A DNA stretch of 64,000 nucleotides from Anoplopoma fimbria. Taxonomy: Eukaryota > Chordata > Actinopteri > Perciformes > Anoplopomatidae. Of the stretch, positions 1-14,453 are shown one piece after another. The notes beneath the pieces are model-generated. The model saw only the letters and a list, made by a program, of their open reading frames with translations, searched no databases and had not been told where the DNA came from. Where the stretch lies: positions 22,427,707 to 22,491,706 of the forward strand of contig NC_072465.1 in the NCBI RefSeq assembly GCF_027596085.1. Reading direction: 5' to 3'. The number at the start of each line of letters is the position of its first letter. Position 1 is the first letter of the stretch. A program made the position numbers and the translations under genes.

Positions 1-13
1 ACTTCAAGGCTAA

Positions 14-1825
<1,812 letters not shown>

Positions 1826-2830
1826 GAGACCGTCGACCTGCTGGCTATTCATAGGACCTTCTGAGCGTAGATGGTGGAACAACTGGCAGCTACATACCAT
1901 CCATTTACAGCGACGACAAAGAAAGTCTTGTCTAACAGTCAGAAAGACCCATGAAGACCTTTTGATTATTATTATTAATTTTTTTTTTAACATCTGACAG
2001 CTGTGTTGCACTAAAACACTTTTGTGACTTATTCAGGAGGCGTGTCTAATGTTTGCACTTGAAGCTGTTGGCCTTACCGGCTATGGGGACTCAGAGTTGC
2101 AGTGTTATTCTTTCTTTGTCCCTGAGACAGTCCTGTTTCCCTCTGTGAGGGAGGGGAGCTCACTCCATCAAAGAGACACACACACATTTTTGTGTTTTCT
2201 TCCATGCTATCACTTTTTCATATTTTCTATACTTTGTTTTTTGAATTGCTCATTGAAGCAGCTTTTAGTACTTTGTATGTTTTTGGTGTCTTTTCCATCG
2301 ATGTCTCGCGTTGGAACGAAGGCTTCAAATGAGGGACACATGGGGCCCAATTTACACAACTTATAGCAAAGGGATCTCTTTTTTTTAATTGTATTTTTTT
2401 TTTTTTTTAAACAAAATGCATTTTCAGCAAAAAACTTAAGCATGTACATGTTTAGTTTCATTGATCATGAACCTTCCTACTGACCTGGGACCATGTGGTT
2501 TTCAAACTATAAGCGGTTCAGTTACATACTTGATTTTAGCCCTGGAGTTGATTAGTAGTCTGTGAACTGCAGTGTTTGTATCTTACTACCTGCAAAAACT
2601 TGAGATTCAATCATGCACATTATATTTATGTTTGTCTACATGTATGTTTGTCCACATAACTTTTACATTTACATATGCATACCTGAACTTCAGACGTTCT
2701 TTGGTTTATGCCTTAACAGAGCATTATTGCTGCGACTGAGCATGGAAACATGACTGTTACAATATTTTGTGATTACTTTTTGTACATAACCGTGTGTATA
2801 TATACATTAAACTTTGAAATGTACTCGTTC
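1826..2830 (+). other. 3' UTR of the glutamate carrier gene
   Basis: About 1 kb of AT-rich, non-coding sequence follows the carrier stop codon. It ends near an ATTAAA hexamer and a T/G-rich stretch. The ORFs inside it (for example 2049-2366) match nothing I recognise and are read as chance. Confidence 0.7.
2806..2811 (+). terminator. Poly(A) signal ATTAAA of the carrier gene
   Basis: ATTAAA lies 981 bp after the stop. It is followed at about 2825 by a TTCTGTGTC-like T/G-rich stretch, as expected for a cleavage site near 2825-2830. A second candidate, AATAAA at 3443-3448, would give a longer transcript overlapping the tspan2 3' end. Confidence 0.6.
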
Positions 2831-3445
2831 TGTGTCCATGGATTGATTTTTGACTGAACAGCTTCACAAGGGTCATGCAAATTAAGGGGTAACCAGCATT
2901 AACTGTTTATTTAAATGGAGGAAGCAAAATGGCTGCTTTAGCTTTGTTTGGCTCAGTGAAACTTTTTTTTTTTTTTTTTTCCCTCCCCCCACAACTCACT
3001 AGAGTCTGTAGGTCTTTTATATGAAGGTTTGAAGGCTTGGTTTAAACTGTTCTTAAACTTTTGCTAAACCAATGAATGAGCAGCATAAAAAGCATGTAAT
3101 GTGTCGTGAAAGAAATCATTATACTTGAGACATTTGGTCAGAAATGTAACAATAAGTTTAACATAAGCATGTAAGGAAGCGGGCCTCCTACAGAGATGAT
3201 TCTGTCCTACGATGAATTGTTTCTAAAGCCCTGGGTCCTTCATGTCATTGTGGTCTGTTATGCAACTGTGCATTTGCCAGCATTACTCAACTCTGGTTTA
3301 TCTTTTCAATGGTTGCCATTTCCTGTCACCTGACATTTACAGTCATGAGAAAAGCTCTGCTCCGCTTCCACTGCAAACGCCTCACAAGAAGCAGACTGTT
3401 CAGAGGTGTAAAGAAAAAAAAAGAAAAAAAACCAAACTCATCAAT
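2831..3445. other. Intergenic gap between convergent genes
   Basis: Short gap between the tails of the carrier gene (+) and tspan2 (-). It holds a T-run at 2963-2980 followed by a C-rich stretch, and an A-rich stretch near 3414-3430. No coding signal was seen. Confidence 0.6.
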
Positions 3446-3448
3446 AAA
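3443..3448 (+). terminator. Possible distal poly(A) signal AATAAA (+ strand)
   Basis: Canonical AATAAA on the + strand, 17 bp before the tspan2 poly(A) signal on the opposite strand. It may be an alternative end for the carrier transcript; no direct evidence of use. Confidence 0.3.
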
Positions 3449-3449
3449 A

Positions 3450-4407
3450 GCACCCAGTATTTGTCTTTATTACGGTTAACATCATGGCAGAAACTATATT
3501 ATTCTATAATTCACATCTTATTGGCACACCAACAAAATTTACATCCAAAAGAATTCACACAAAATGCAAACTAGCTCACTGTTACAGTTCACACGTGCTC
3601 CAGAGGAGCTCCGGACATACAGAAGTGTTATCAATGACCTTTTTAGATGAATTCACAGAGTGGCAGTTTATCATCAGACCTTCCCTAACCCTTTGGGTTG
3701 ATATCACATCTACGCTTCCTCTATTGTGCTTTAAAGTAGAAATACTTGTACATACCAATATGTACACATTAAAATCACACGGTATAGGTAAATAGTGCCA
3801 TAGCTGGAGGCTTGTTTCGTGTTGGACTAAATAGGCACATAATGGAAATCTACTCAGCGAAAGGTTGGCTAGTCCTCAAAAACATTTAAGCACACAAAGT
3901 AGTATTGATTACAGAAACCGGGCTAGAAAGGGCACAATAAATAAAGTTAACAGCAGGTGCATAAAATAGCTGTCCATATTTACAGCGGTCACGACATTCC
4001 TGTGTCAAAGAAGGCTTCCTGTGCGGACTAGGAGCTAACAGTGCAGCACTGTGTGACCAAAAAAAAGAAAAGAAGGAATGTCACAGAGTCGTGCCGAAAG
4101 CAGAGCGTGAGTTACGTAGAAGATTACAAAATTATAATTTCCAGTGCTGGTGGAGTTGAGGAGAAGGTGTGAGGATAACGGTCCAGCGTATCGTGTTGAA
4201 TTTGGCCCGTGGACAACTGGAATGTGGTGTTCAGTGAACCCCCCCCCACCAGATCACTCTGGACTGTGAGAGATGACAGTGAAATGTGACTTTGGTGTTT
4301 CCCTTCAGACGGGTTTTTATGAAGGGGTCAGTGAGCAGTGAGAGTGTAGCGGGCTGGCTGGTGGAGATGTTGAGAGGGAGGGGGGGGTGGGGGAGTCAAC
4401 TCACCAT
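3450..4407 (-). other. tspan2: 3' UTR of tspan2
   Basis: Non-coding continuation of the last tspan2 exon, from the TAG at 4408-4410 to the AATAAA signal. On the + strand it contains a C-run near 4240-4248 and a G-rich run near 4379-4393. No conserved ORF. Confidence 0.65.
3466..3471 (-). terminator. tspan2: Poly(A) signal AATAAA of tspan2
   Basis: TTTATT on the + strand reads AATAAA on the - strand, 937 bp past the tspan2 stop codon. It is the first canonical hexamer I found in that direction, so cleavage is expected at about 3440-3455. Confidence 0.6.
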
Positions 4408-7400
4408 CTATATAACCTCCCTGTTGGTCCTGATGGCACAACACAGAACCATACTGAAGATCATCCCTATGATCTGAAATCAGACACACATTAAGGACAT
4501 GTTAAAACACGAGGAAATTAAATCAGAAATATATTTTTTTTATTTGAAAACACATTTGTTGTAACTTCTCACCATTACTCCTGCAATCCCAATGCCAATG
4601 TATCCAATAACATGCAGCTTTTCGTTGAAGAACTCTGTTATTGCAGTGAGGCAGTCCTAAAAAAACAACAATAAAGCATTCATATTGTTATTACAAGTGC
4701 TGCACATAATCCTGTTGATGCACTGACATACAAATACCAAATTGCAGCATATTGTCTGATCTTAAATCAGCTCTGTACCGCCACCGTGTGGTATAACATG
4801 TTATAGCAGGCATGAGGGTTTACCTGGGTGTTCTCCTCTGCCCCTGCACAAAGCTCGTGAGTCATCTCTGATGTGGAACCTCCGCAGCAGTTCAGCTGGA
4901 GATGTGAAAAGTAAAAAAAAAGATTAAAATTGTGACTCCGGTTGTGTTTGTTGTGACCACCGTGTGGAGGAGGACGAGTTTCACTCACAGTTTTGTGGTA
5001 AATCAATGCGATAGCGGTGCCATTCGGATTGGTGGAGTCAGAGACGGAGCTGCTGTAAAACTTTTGGACTTCTTCAACAATCTGTTAGTGGGACAAGATT
5101 ACAAAAAAAACAGTTATTTGTTTTTTTTTGTAAATTTAGAAGATACATTAGAATCTGATTAAAAATAAATGATACTGAAGTGGTTTACCTGTTCCTTGTT
5201 TATGAATCCAAACACACCAGCAGCTATCTCTGCTCCAAAGATTATCAGAAGGCAAGCAAAGAACTGCAGAACAGAGGAGAGGCTTTTTAACGCCTTATAC
5301 ATCTACACTTTTCACACAAGAAGAGTTTGTAACACTGGATTTTACGGGTCAGTTATTTCCTATTCATTTACTAATATTGAGAATGAAAGTTCTTTCTTGA
5401 GCTTAGAGATTCTTTTGTCAATTTCCTAATAATTTCCTGGGGGGATTCCTGGAAATAAATATGTAATTGGTACTACTTTACTAATGGGGAAAATAGTAAT
5501 AATGTCTGAAAGAAAAACTCCATTCAAAACAAAGTTAATATTTATTTATTATCAATTTATTATTAGAAGCTTTATTCTCGATATTCATAATTGTATGCTT
5601 GTCTGCAGGCACATTTCACATTGTTTCCCCTGTTGTGAACTGAATACAATACTCTTTAATTAATTAATTAATATCAATATACCAATCACACTCTAATTCC
5701 CCTATAATTACTACTGAATTGCACCTAGAGCTATCCAATTGTCATGGAAGTTACTTGGAAATGATTTAATTTATTTTTGTCCTTATTAAAAAAATTTGAG
5801 ACCAGTAAAAATAAACAGTATATATTTAAAATACCAGCAAAGGAACATCAAAACACGACACGAGAGGCGACACTTTTGATCACATCAACTCACCGACGCT
5901 AGAAGACACTGAGACTCACGTACAGCACCGAAACAACCAAAGAACCCGACGATCATCATCAGCCCTCCGGCACCGAGGAGGATGTACACGGCTGAGCGAG
6001 GGGAGAAAAAGCACATAGATTATTACTGTGTAACTCTGTGTAAATAAATCAGGAATCAATCCACCACCCCTGGAACGTCACCATAGAGGAATCAATGGTA
6101 ATAGACTCAAGGACTCGTGTGCTCTGCAGTTCACAGCTTTAACTGAGGATGGCAGCATGGTTCAACTCTTTTCATGTCTTTGCTTAATCAGAATTTCTAT
6201 AAAAGGGCTGTTGTTGTTTTTCGTCTACCAGCAGAAAAGTGTAGGTGGAAACTCAAAATTCAGTCTGATTATCAGCCCACTCCTTCAGCAAAGCCACTTG
6301 TGAATATTAAAGCTTTGAGTCGAGATGAAAGAAGAAAAAGAGAAACGCTAAAAAAAAAAGAACCTCAACAAACTGCACTTTTTGATGTCTGATTGGGGCT
6401 TAAAATAGTTCATCTTTGTTATTTTGGTGAATCATGAGTCATAGATGAGTGCATTTAATTCAGTCAGATTAGTGTTTGAACTCTGTACTGGTGTTGTTGT
6501 CATTGTGTCTGAAATAGGTTACGTACAAGAAGTTAAAAAGCTCCAGAAAACGATTGGTTGAATCATGGGCGAATTATGAGACTATTGGCTCCTCAGCACA
6601 CACATGCAAAAGGCCCCACAAGCTCTCCTACATAGGACCAAGACAAACAGACTTTAAAGTTTTTGGGCCTCTTTTTGTAGTTGTTTTGTGTCACGTTGCA
6701 AGTTTTTTGTTATTTTGTAGTTATTTCCTGTCTATTTTCCCCCTTTTTTTAGTTGTACTGCATCTCTTTGCAGTTTCTTTGTGTCTTTTTGTAGTCATTT
6801 TGTGTATCTTTAAAATAGTTTTAATCCCTTTTTCATAGTCATGTGAGTCTCTTTGTGTCTCTTTGCAGCTATTTTGGTCTCCTTGGTCTCAATATGTCTC
6901 TTTGTAGTTATTTTATATTTCTTTTGTGGTCATTCTGAGTCTTTTCCTGGTTGGTTCATGACTTTTTGAGTGACATTTTGTAGGTGAAGGCTACAGGGGC
7001 CCTGACACTTTGGACTGCATGGCGTGTGCATGGTAGGCCTGTTCAGTAATCCATCCTTGGGTTGAATGGATGAGCGTATTGTACAGTCCAATAACGGAAA
7101 CTTCTGAAAATAAATACCATCTGCTGATCCTCTCATTGTATTGAATATAACAATACGGTGGATTCTGTCTGGCAGCTGGCGAGCTCCAAATGATGGAAAT
7201 TCTTCTTATCTATGTCTCAGAGGTGCAGTCAGACTCTGTATCACAATTTGAATTTGAATTTGAGCTGATGGAGCTATAGAGTCTATCGAGTAACAACACT
7301 TCCAGTTTACTTTTTATTCAGACGGCGTGCATTCATGGTGTCTGCAGGGTAGATCAGCACAACAGATGCCATCTGTCTAATAAAAAGCCAAATCTAATTT

Positions 7401-9437
7401 TTGGGCTTCTGATTGCTGCAGAACTAGACTACATCCCCCCAACCATCCCAGCTCCCCGTGCGCCTGGATGTCGTCACCTCCCCGGTCTGCTCCCCTTCTC
7501 CCAGCCCTCACTACCGAGCCCTTCACGCTGTAACTATACACCAGACCCGTCCCAGAGGTCCACGCTAAGGGTCTAGTTGGTGACATAGACAGCAACCACT
7601 TCTGCAATTTAATTAATCCACATGGGGGGGGTTTGCAAGCTGTTGTTTTTCCTGCTGCTGAACAAAAGAGGAGGTAAAGATGAGGCCAGTAGCTCAAGGC
7701 GGCTGGGAACGAGGGACACGCTGCTTCAAAGCAGAGAGTTAGCAATGGAAAAAAAGAATGTGCCAAGACAGCTTCTACTGTGTATATGAAGTGTCTGCAC
7801 ACAAGAGATCTTGTTCTGGTTTTTAGCGCTTCCTCTTAAGGAGACTGGTGCTATCTAACAGAACTCTTCCTCCTTGTTAATGCTGGCAGCAGGTTGCTGT
7901 TAGCGGTACGTATTAGTGTAAACACCTTAGTGTCTCTTTAGTTTCTCTCTGTCTCTAAATGTACGTAATGGTTTTTTACATTCTTCCGGACAGAGCAACA
8001 AAGGTGAGAGAGTGGAAAAGCTAGTCACCCAGAGGGAATGCTTCCACTGAACTTGTTATGGTATCACTCTGTGCAGTGTCTTTGCTGGAGGTGAATGTAG
8101 GCAGCAGCGCTCCATCACTCTCATGATGTTTGTTTTGTTGCTAAGGCCTCGCTGTAAGACGATCGACCCTCTGCAGGATCTTTCAGATATAAAGATTCAG
8201 CGATTAAATTTGCATCCAGCCCTCTGCTGCAGTCTGTCGCCCCCCCCAAAAAAGGCAGATCAACACCTGCGCAGGAAGTATTGACAGTGCTGCATACTAT
8301 GCACTATGTACTCAGTATGTGTTTAGTTCAACGTACTTCTGTGTGTATAAACAGTAGCATGCGTCTCTCTGTCACACTGTACTCTGTGTTTAATTCTCAC
8401 GTCACTTCCTGAGAGCCTCCTTGGCCGTTGGAGATGCGTAGCCATGGTAACCCATTGCCGACCTCATGAGACCCCACACCACATTATGAACGTTGCTGTT
8501 ACTACCGCATTGCATTCTGGGATATTTATGTGGGCGTATTGTACCTAAATAGCATTTTATTAGGAAATTTCGGACTCAACCAAGATTTCAGTCTTATAAA
8601 TTTCTATTTGAGTGAAAAAATACTTTGGAGAGTCCAAAGTTTAGCAGTCTAGAATATTGTAGTTGATTCATAAGCCTCAAGTTTTTAAAATTGTGTGCAT
8701 AGTTATATTTTTTGTGATCAAAAAATGTGATACAGCACTTTATTCTGGAAATGTCACTAGAGACACAACGTTCATAGTACTGCAAATATATAAATAATCC
8801 AGTTTTAAGGCTGGGCAACATGGACCTTTACCTGCAAAGTAACTGTATCGGGAGGGAACTACACACTATTTGGAATGTTTAGTGAAGTAAAGTACAATGT
8901 AAGTACAGTGAACTACTTGATTAGGTGCACACATCAAAAATGTGTGTTACAAGTTGGGCGAGCTCTGTGATATTTACATGTCAAATGAGCCAAAACTGTA
9001 GAGAAATGATCTCACCTTCACTAGTTTGCATAAACGGATAACAAACTGTGAGAACAGAAGCGTGTTGTGGCTCAATAACATGTTGAATAATATCCTGTAT
9101 GCTGTGTTTGACAGCATATATGTCCAGTTTATATTATACAGTTGCAGGATGTATTTGTGCAGCCTTTTCCCCCTCACATTTCTGAAACATGACTTTGTTT
9201 CTTACAAAGATGCACTGCATGGTACAGTATTATAACTACTACTAAAGGGGTCTTCAGGTTAGACTCCTGCCACCTGCCCCACCCAGCCTGCTCCTCATGT
9301 CCTGAGGGAGGCAGCCAGCTCCGTGACAGCAGAGAGCTGATGAAGTGAAGTCACCATTTTAGGTCATGGTATAAACGGGAGTAACAAGAATAGGCTTCAT
9401 TCTAATCATCTGCTCCTACGCAGAGAGAACGAGAGAA

Positions 9438-9473
<36 letters not shown>

Positions 9474-12400
9474 GGCCTATTGTATGGACTACTGTTCCAA
9501 TACTACACACTGAAGGGTGTTTGTCCACTCCGCTGTATGTTTAATCACCTTTACTGTGTGTTTTATTCTGATTGATTATCATTAATCCAAAGCAACCTGA
9601 GCACAAAGTGCTACAGACTTAAATATCTTTCAGTCGAGCAGCTCATTAATCAGTCCGAGGCTCCGGTCCATTCATCACTGCTCGAACATCTCTGATTGAT
9701 CGTTCTGTAGAACTCCAGTGAGAGGAAAATCTAATCAATATTTGTAAACATGAGCATTTCTCTCCATAACCCATAAAACAGAGCACTACCACTAATGGTG
9801 CATGTCGATAACCATTTGACAAGTCCTCTTTCACATCCCCCCCCAGCACCATATGTAGTATGAGTGGTCCTTCAGAGAGAGGTGTCACATTTAAAAACGG
9901 GCCTTATAACTGAGGATGTCAATGATGATTAAAAAACACTGATGGAAAGTGAGTATCCGTCGAGGAAGGGATGAAACTCCACAATGCATTGAGGGTGAAA
10001 TGTGCCTGTAAAGCGTTCATTAGTGCTCACTAACACCTGCTGCCCCGGAAATACCCTTCAGTTAAAATGGCGGAGGGGAATCCCCATGGGAAGTTTGTTG
10101 TAAATTATTATTACAGCGCACCAAGAGGAGATTGTTTGATAAGGAGCCATTTTTAAACCTAAATTAGATTAGTTTTGTTGCTGATTATGTCTGTTAATCT
10201 CCTGAAAGATTATATGTTTGACATCTTTGACAGTCTCATATTTGATACTTGTTATCTGAAGATGTCAAACTCTACTTTCTGGCTTTGAGAGGTTATTGAT
10301 CAGCAACAGATTTGATTTGCTTCTTTGTCGCTGATAAAATCCACGAGTCATTTCCTTCCTCATTTCATTACTTGTATGAATAATAGCTGCAGCCCATATT
10401 GACATTTTTACATTGTTAAAAAGTAAATATACACACAACTGTCACTACTGAGTTATTAAAATGACCTTAAAATGACAATAAAAAAAGTATTACAATAAAA
10501 AAATGTATAAAAAATGTAAGCATTTGATTTCATTATCTTGTACCATATTTAGAGACCTGTAGATGTGAGGTGCGGTGTGATTGGAGGACGTACCTATGAA
10601 GAAGGTGTCGGGCGCTCCGTCACCGTTCAGCAGCTCCACCGTCTCTGGGTCAAATCTGAGCCAAAGTCCCACAGCCAGCACCAACAGGCCCGACAGCTGA
10701 GGGACGATACAATACTCAATCAATATTCACGTCATAATTAGACACTTTTACAGAATATTAAAGGTGTGTAGGATGTGGCGGCATCTAATGGTGAGGTTGC
10801 AGATTGCAACAAACTGAAGCTTCCCATGAAATGTGCCATGCTTTGGAGCAAATTGAACATAGTGGCCAAACAGTGGAATGACCATTTCCGGGTCCGTCGC
10901 GTGATGACATGGGGCCCAAAAACACTTTGTCCCATAGACTTATATTGGGAAAAGGTTTTAAGTAAATGAACTTCCCAGTATCAACACATGCATACCCCTT
11001 ATTTAAATGATTAGGTCCTAAAAGTAAAAAAAAAAAAAAGCACTAATAGCCAAGTTATTAACCTTCTCCGTCCATGTGAATGCCTAAAACGAGGCTGGAC
11101 CGAGGCCTCGGAGGCGGGTTTAAAGGAAGAGCAACCGCGAATGCTTTATAGGCCCATAGATGTGGAGGATTGTGACAGAAGATATGGGTAATTTTATCTG
11201 AATTTTAATTTTTTTGAGAGAACTTTCCTAGCAATGAACAGGGCCCAGCCTCCGACGTTCAATCCAGTTCTCTTTATACATCCATGGTGTAGGAGAACTA
11301 CGGAGGCCAAACATGAATGTTGTTTTGTTTGTTAATTCTGGACTTCTGTTGAACAGGCCTGCTGTATGTAGATATAAACGGATTCTATGGTAATGAAAAC
11401 ACAGGGATTCTTATTTACAAGTGATTATACACCAAAGAAAACACACTTATTATATATATATATAACATATTTCATTTCTGCTAATAGATCCCCCTAAATG
11501 CTAAACACTGTTCCTTTAATGCACAATGTTTGAACCGTCTTGAATTGAATTATTTTTAGGATTTAAGTGTCTCTTTCTCTGGAGATCAGCTCTCAATGTT
11601 GTTGCCCAGAAATCTCTTCACAGTTAAACACTTTTTTTTCTCCTTTGGCTCCTCTGATGATTAATATTCTGCTGGTGGCGCTCTCGTCTTTGTCTCGTCA
11701 ACAGAGTGGCTCCTGAAGCTCACTGTCTGCGTTTTTTCCTTCTGTTTATTCCAAACAAACTGCTTCCAGAGATGTGAATGCATCACCTCGTTATCGACTG
11801 AAGGTTTAGTCAAAGTTTAGGACTTGCTTAGACTCCCAAACGGATCATAAGCTGCACGTGTAGCCAAAAGAACACCTCTACGACATTTTTGCAATATTCT
11901 TGTTGTCAGTTGGTCGTATGTTGAAGTGCAGCCTGCGTATCAGTCTGATGAGTTTGTCACAACATTGAGAGGACATCGTTGCTCTCTGGGCGAGTTCGAC
12001 CAGAAATAAACCAATCGATTGAGACCAGGTGTCACCCTGAGAAAGTTAATCCTTCTGACCTTCTACATACAACAAATAGCATTATTTGGTTACTGCTAAA
12101 TTTATATCCACTTAAGATACATATGAAGGGTTTTAATACTAAATGTGTATCAGTTTATAAATGGATTTTAGAAATTCAGTTTTACAACAATTTGTCTAAA
12201 ACTAAATGACAAACCTTTCTCTCTTACTTATCTTATATATGTGATATGATATCTGAGAGTACATTTAAACTTTAACAGTGATCTCTATGATAACAATTCA
12301 ATTCTGAAGAAACATATCAAATGAAGAGACTGCAAGAAATGCAATAGTACAAATAATTAAAGAAGGAGCCAAGCAGCTCATGTTTCCATATGGACCGTCA

Positions 12401-14188
12401 AAATATCAGTTCTTAACGGCGGCATCAATGGTCCATATCCCATGGTGCATTTCAGCCACAGGCTGTGCCAGCCTCACGGTGCCTGGGTGATGTAACTCAC
12501 ACTGGCATTGGCTGCTCGTTTGGCTCTGCACCCCAAAATGACAGCGTACTGTACGCCCCCTTTGGCTCCGACCACAACAGCTCTGCTTTAAGTGCCCAGA
12601 CTCCTAGACAAAGAGGCCGCTGTCTGTTAGGGTGACACAAGTGATCGATTTACAGAGCACAGATGAGTGAACGCAGCCGTTTGGATCCAAATGTACTGTA
12701 TCATTTAGCAGTAAAACTTGAGCATCAATCAATGACAACTGCAAGAGTCAGTAGCACGTAATTAATCGATAAAATGGATCTGCAATTAGTGTGGTCACCA
12801 ATGCATTGGATAAGTCATGTTTCAAGACAAAGATTACCTACTCCCAGCTTGTCAATGTAATGATGTGCTGCTTTTTATTTGTTTTTTGTGATAGTAAATT
12901 GAATCACTCTGGATTTTGGACTCTTTATCAGACAAAACTAGCAATTTGAAGGCATGACCTTTGGCTTTAGGACTGTTAAGTGCATCTGTCACTGTTTTCA
13001 GACACTTTATTGACCAAATGATTGTTGAGAAATCACTTAGTTAGTTGCAGCCCTTTCATTTATTGGTTATATCGTTTTTAAGGAATATATTTGAACCCGT
13101 TGCAAACTAAATTAATGCTGAATTAACAAATGGGAGCCATTTAAACAAAATTCATGTACGCAGAGGATTGCAATGGTTTGCAACCTGGGAGTCAAGACCC
13201 CCAATGGGTTGCAAACCAAATCTGCAGGGTCCTGCTTGTCGACTTTCTCAAAATAAAACAGTCTGGAGAAGAAAAGAATCCGTCTTTCTCGTTGAACAGG
13301 TTGCATGTGTGCTTAACCATCATCTCCACAGATAATAAACAGATGATAAGTTACAGACAGTAAATCGAAAGTGACTCCACAGATCCACAGGTAACCTTAT
13401 CTGAGCAGATTTAATCTAGTATATAGACCAAAACAAAACCTTCCATGGTGTTCCCAAAACAGATTAAAAAAAAAAAACACACCCTGCCTACACCTTTAGA
13501 CCTGCTGCAAAAAAGTCACAGCACAATGCCAGATCATGGGAGAGGATCTGAACTGTGGGTGAGCTGGAAAAGTGGCAGATGCTGCAGGACGACCACAGCA
13601 CATTACTTCATACTACATAAATCACATGAGCGTTATAAGGGTTAGTGGTTTACAGTTTCTCATGTGATTTACTCATTAATTATTAGAAGCATTTCATAGA
13701 TAGAGGGCACTTTAAGAGCTATAATGGGGGTATTTATAATGGATCATAGTGATGATTGATAACATAATGAAGGATTGGTTTGAGGATGTAAGGAAACAGA
13801 ACAGAGTCAGAGAAGAGTTTGCACCAAGCAGGTGGGTAGTAACACAAGTTTTCCAGTGTTTAACAGGTTAATTAAAAACCTAACTAAATAAATAGACAGG
13901 CTATCAGCCAGCAGTGTGCTGGACATGTAAACACTTCAAGAAGGCGGAGCACCAGCAGGTTTTTCACAAAGCTTCATCATTTATAATAATATATATGACA
14001 TATATATGACATATTCCGGCTCACATAACGGAGGAATAAAAGATGGCTTTCAAAACATGACGTTGATTTCAGAAAAAAACAGCAACAACGTTGTTTCCAT
14101 GTAAACGAAGCAGACTTACCCAAAAGATGAAGTTGAAAACGAAAAGCAGATATTTCACGCATTTCATCCCTCCCTGCACTTTGCTCAT
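4408..14188 (-). CDS. tspan2: Tetraspanin-2, complete, eight coding exons
   Basis: Four-pass plasma-membrane tetraspanin that organises membrane microdomains; in mammals TSPAN2 is expressed in oligodendrocytes and smooth muscle. Coding exons in transcript order: 14188-14120, 10696-10594, 5991-5894, 5263-5189, 5081-4989, 4895-4824, 4656-4573 and 4473-4408. All splice sites are GT-AG and the frame is continuous, giving 219 residues (human 221). The start [15 protein letters not shown] aligns with the human N-terminus. Hydrophobic segments lie at about 13-35, 58-78, 88-109 and 186-208. The large extracellular loop has CCG at 149-151 plus Cys162 and Cys172, the four-cysteine pattern, and an NGT glycosylation sequon near 135. 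The C-terminus, [19 protein letters not shown], is nearly identical to human TSPAN2. Odd point: the motif after TM2 reads GCFGA where human has GCCGA. Linkage to ngf on the same strand matches human 1p13 and supports TSPAN2 over other tetraspanins. Confidence 0.97.
6655..6935 (+). repeat. Degenerate T-rich minisatellite
   Basis: About 280 bp of imperfect tandem copies of a ~22-bp unit resembling TTTGTAGTTATTTTGTGTCT, with variants at 6675, 6715, 6765, 6790, 6850 and 6900. Similar degenerate arrays are common in percomorph introns. It lies in tspan2 intron 2. Confidence 0.7.
8280..8900. repeat. Probable dispersed element fragment in tspan2 intron 2
   Basis: A GCATACTATGCACTATGTAC-like start, the stretch around 8400-8540 (CACTTCCTGAGAGCC, TGCATTCTGGGATATTTATG) and the ACTACACACTATTTGGAATG stretch near 8860 resemble a DNA-transposon-derived repeat I associate with percomorph genomes. 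Ends are not defined and the class is uncertain. Confidence 0.4.
9422..9473 (+). repeat. (GA)n microsatellite
   Basis: Interrupted GA dinucleotide tract of about 52 bp in tspan2 intron 2. Confidence 0.9.
10758..11519. mobile_element. TTAA-flanked non-autonomous inverted-repeat element
   Basis: Left end TTAAAGGTGTGTAGGATG and right end CACTGTTCCTTTAA are imperfect inverted repeats, each ending in TTAA, the target of piggyBac-type transposases. The 762-bp interior, including the ATGGTGAGGTTGCAGATTGC stretch near 10788, resembles a high-copy fish MITE. No transposase ORF. It lies in tspan2 intron 1, with its left end 61 bp from the splice acceptor of exon 2. Confidence 0.6.
12862..13054 (+). 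repeat. Dispersed repeat family 1, copy 1
   Basis: Contains TTTTGGACTCTTTATCAGAC, GACAAAACTAGCAATTTGAA and the terminal GTTGCAGCCCT shared by four other segments in the window (31403, 39331, 56165, 61903). A common percomorph repeat of unassigned class. Lies in tspan2 intron 1. Confidence 0.65.
13165..13290 (+). mobile_element. hAT-like element end fragment
   Basis: CAATGGTTTGCAACCTGGGA followed by GTCAAGACCCCCAATGGGTT resembles the common CAGTGGTTCCCAACCTGGGG-type terminus of hAT-family non-autonomous elements. Only one end is recognisable. In tspan2 intron 1. Confidence 0.5.
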
Positions 14189-14373
14189 GATGTCGGCTGA
14201 TTTGTCGATATATATCCGGATCTCTGAACGATGTTATTCTGATAAAATCCTCACGTCTCCCAGTTGGACATCAACCGTGCAATGATGATGAAGACCTGCA
14301 CAGCTTCACCATCCAAACATGGGAACATGCGCACACGGGCTGGATGGCTGGATGCTCGCACTTTCACCGCCCA

Positions 14374-14376
<3 letters not shown>
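14189..14376 (-). promoter_or_regulatory. tspan2: 5' flank / 5' UTR of tspan2
   Basis: Interval just upstream of the tspan2 ATG (14188-14186). It contains weak TATA-like strings at 14206-14217 and 14241-14250 and no strong CpG cluster. A transcription start cannot be placed from sequence. It abuts a long GT microsatellite. Confidence 0.4.

Positions 14377-14452
<76 letters not shown>
14377..14452 (+). repeat. (GT)38 microsatellite upstream of tspan2
   Basis: Perfect run of 38 GT units beginning 189 bp upstream of the tspan2 start codon. The Cys-Val repeat ORFs over it are artefacts of the repeat. Confidence 0.97.

Positions 14453-14453
<1 letters not shown>

Larger units (their letters stand above)
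5992..10593 (-). other. tspan2: tspan2 intron 2 (4.6 kb)
   Basis: Long intron between the exon ending at 10594 and the exon starting at 5991. Besides the repeats listed separately it is AT-rich single-copy-looking DNA. The 141-codon ORF at 7377-7802 (-) shows no recognisable domain. Confidence 0.85.

Noticed and set aside
7377..7802. 141-codon ORF on the - strand
   Set aside because: Lies inside tspan2 intron 2, low-complexity Pro/Gly/Arg C-terminal half, no domain recognised and no splice-linked partner.
14206..14217. TATA box for tspan2
   Set aside because: Only about 20 bp upstream of the ATG, too close for a usual TSS and 5' UTR.
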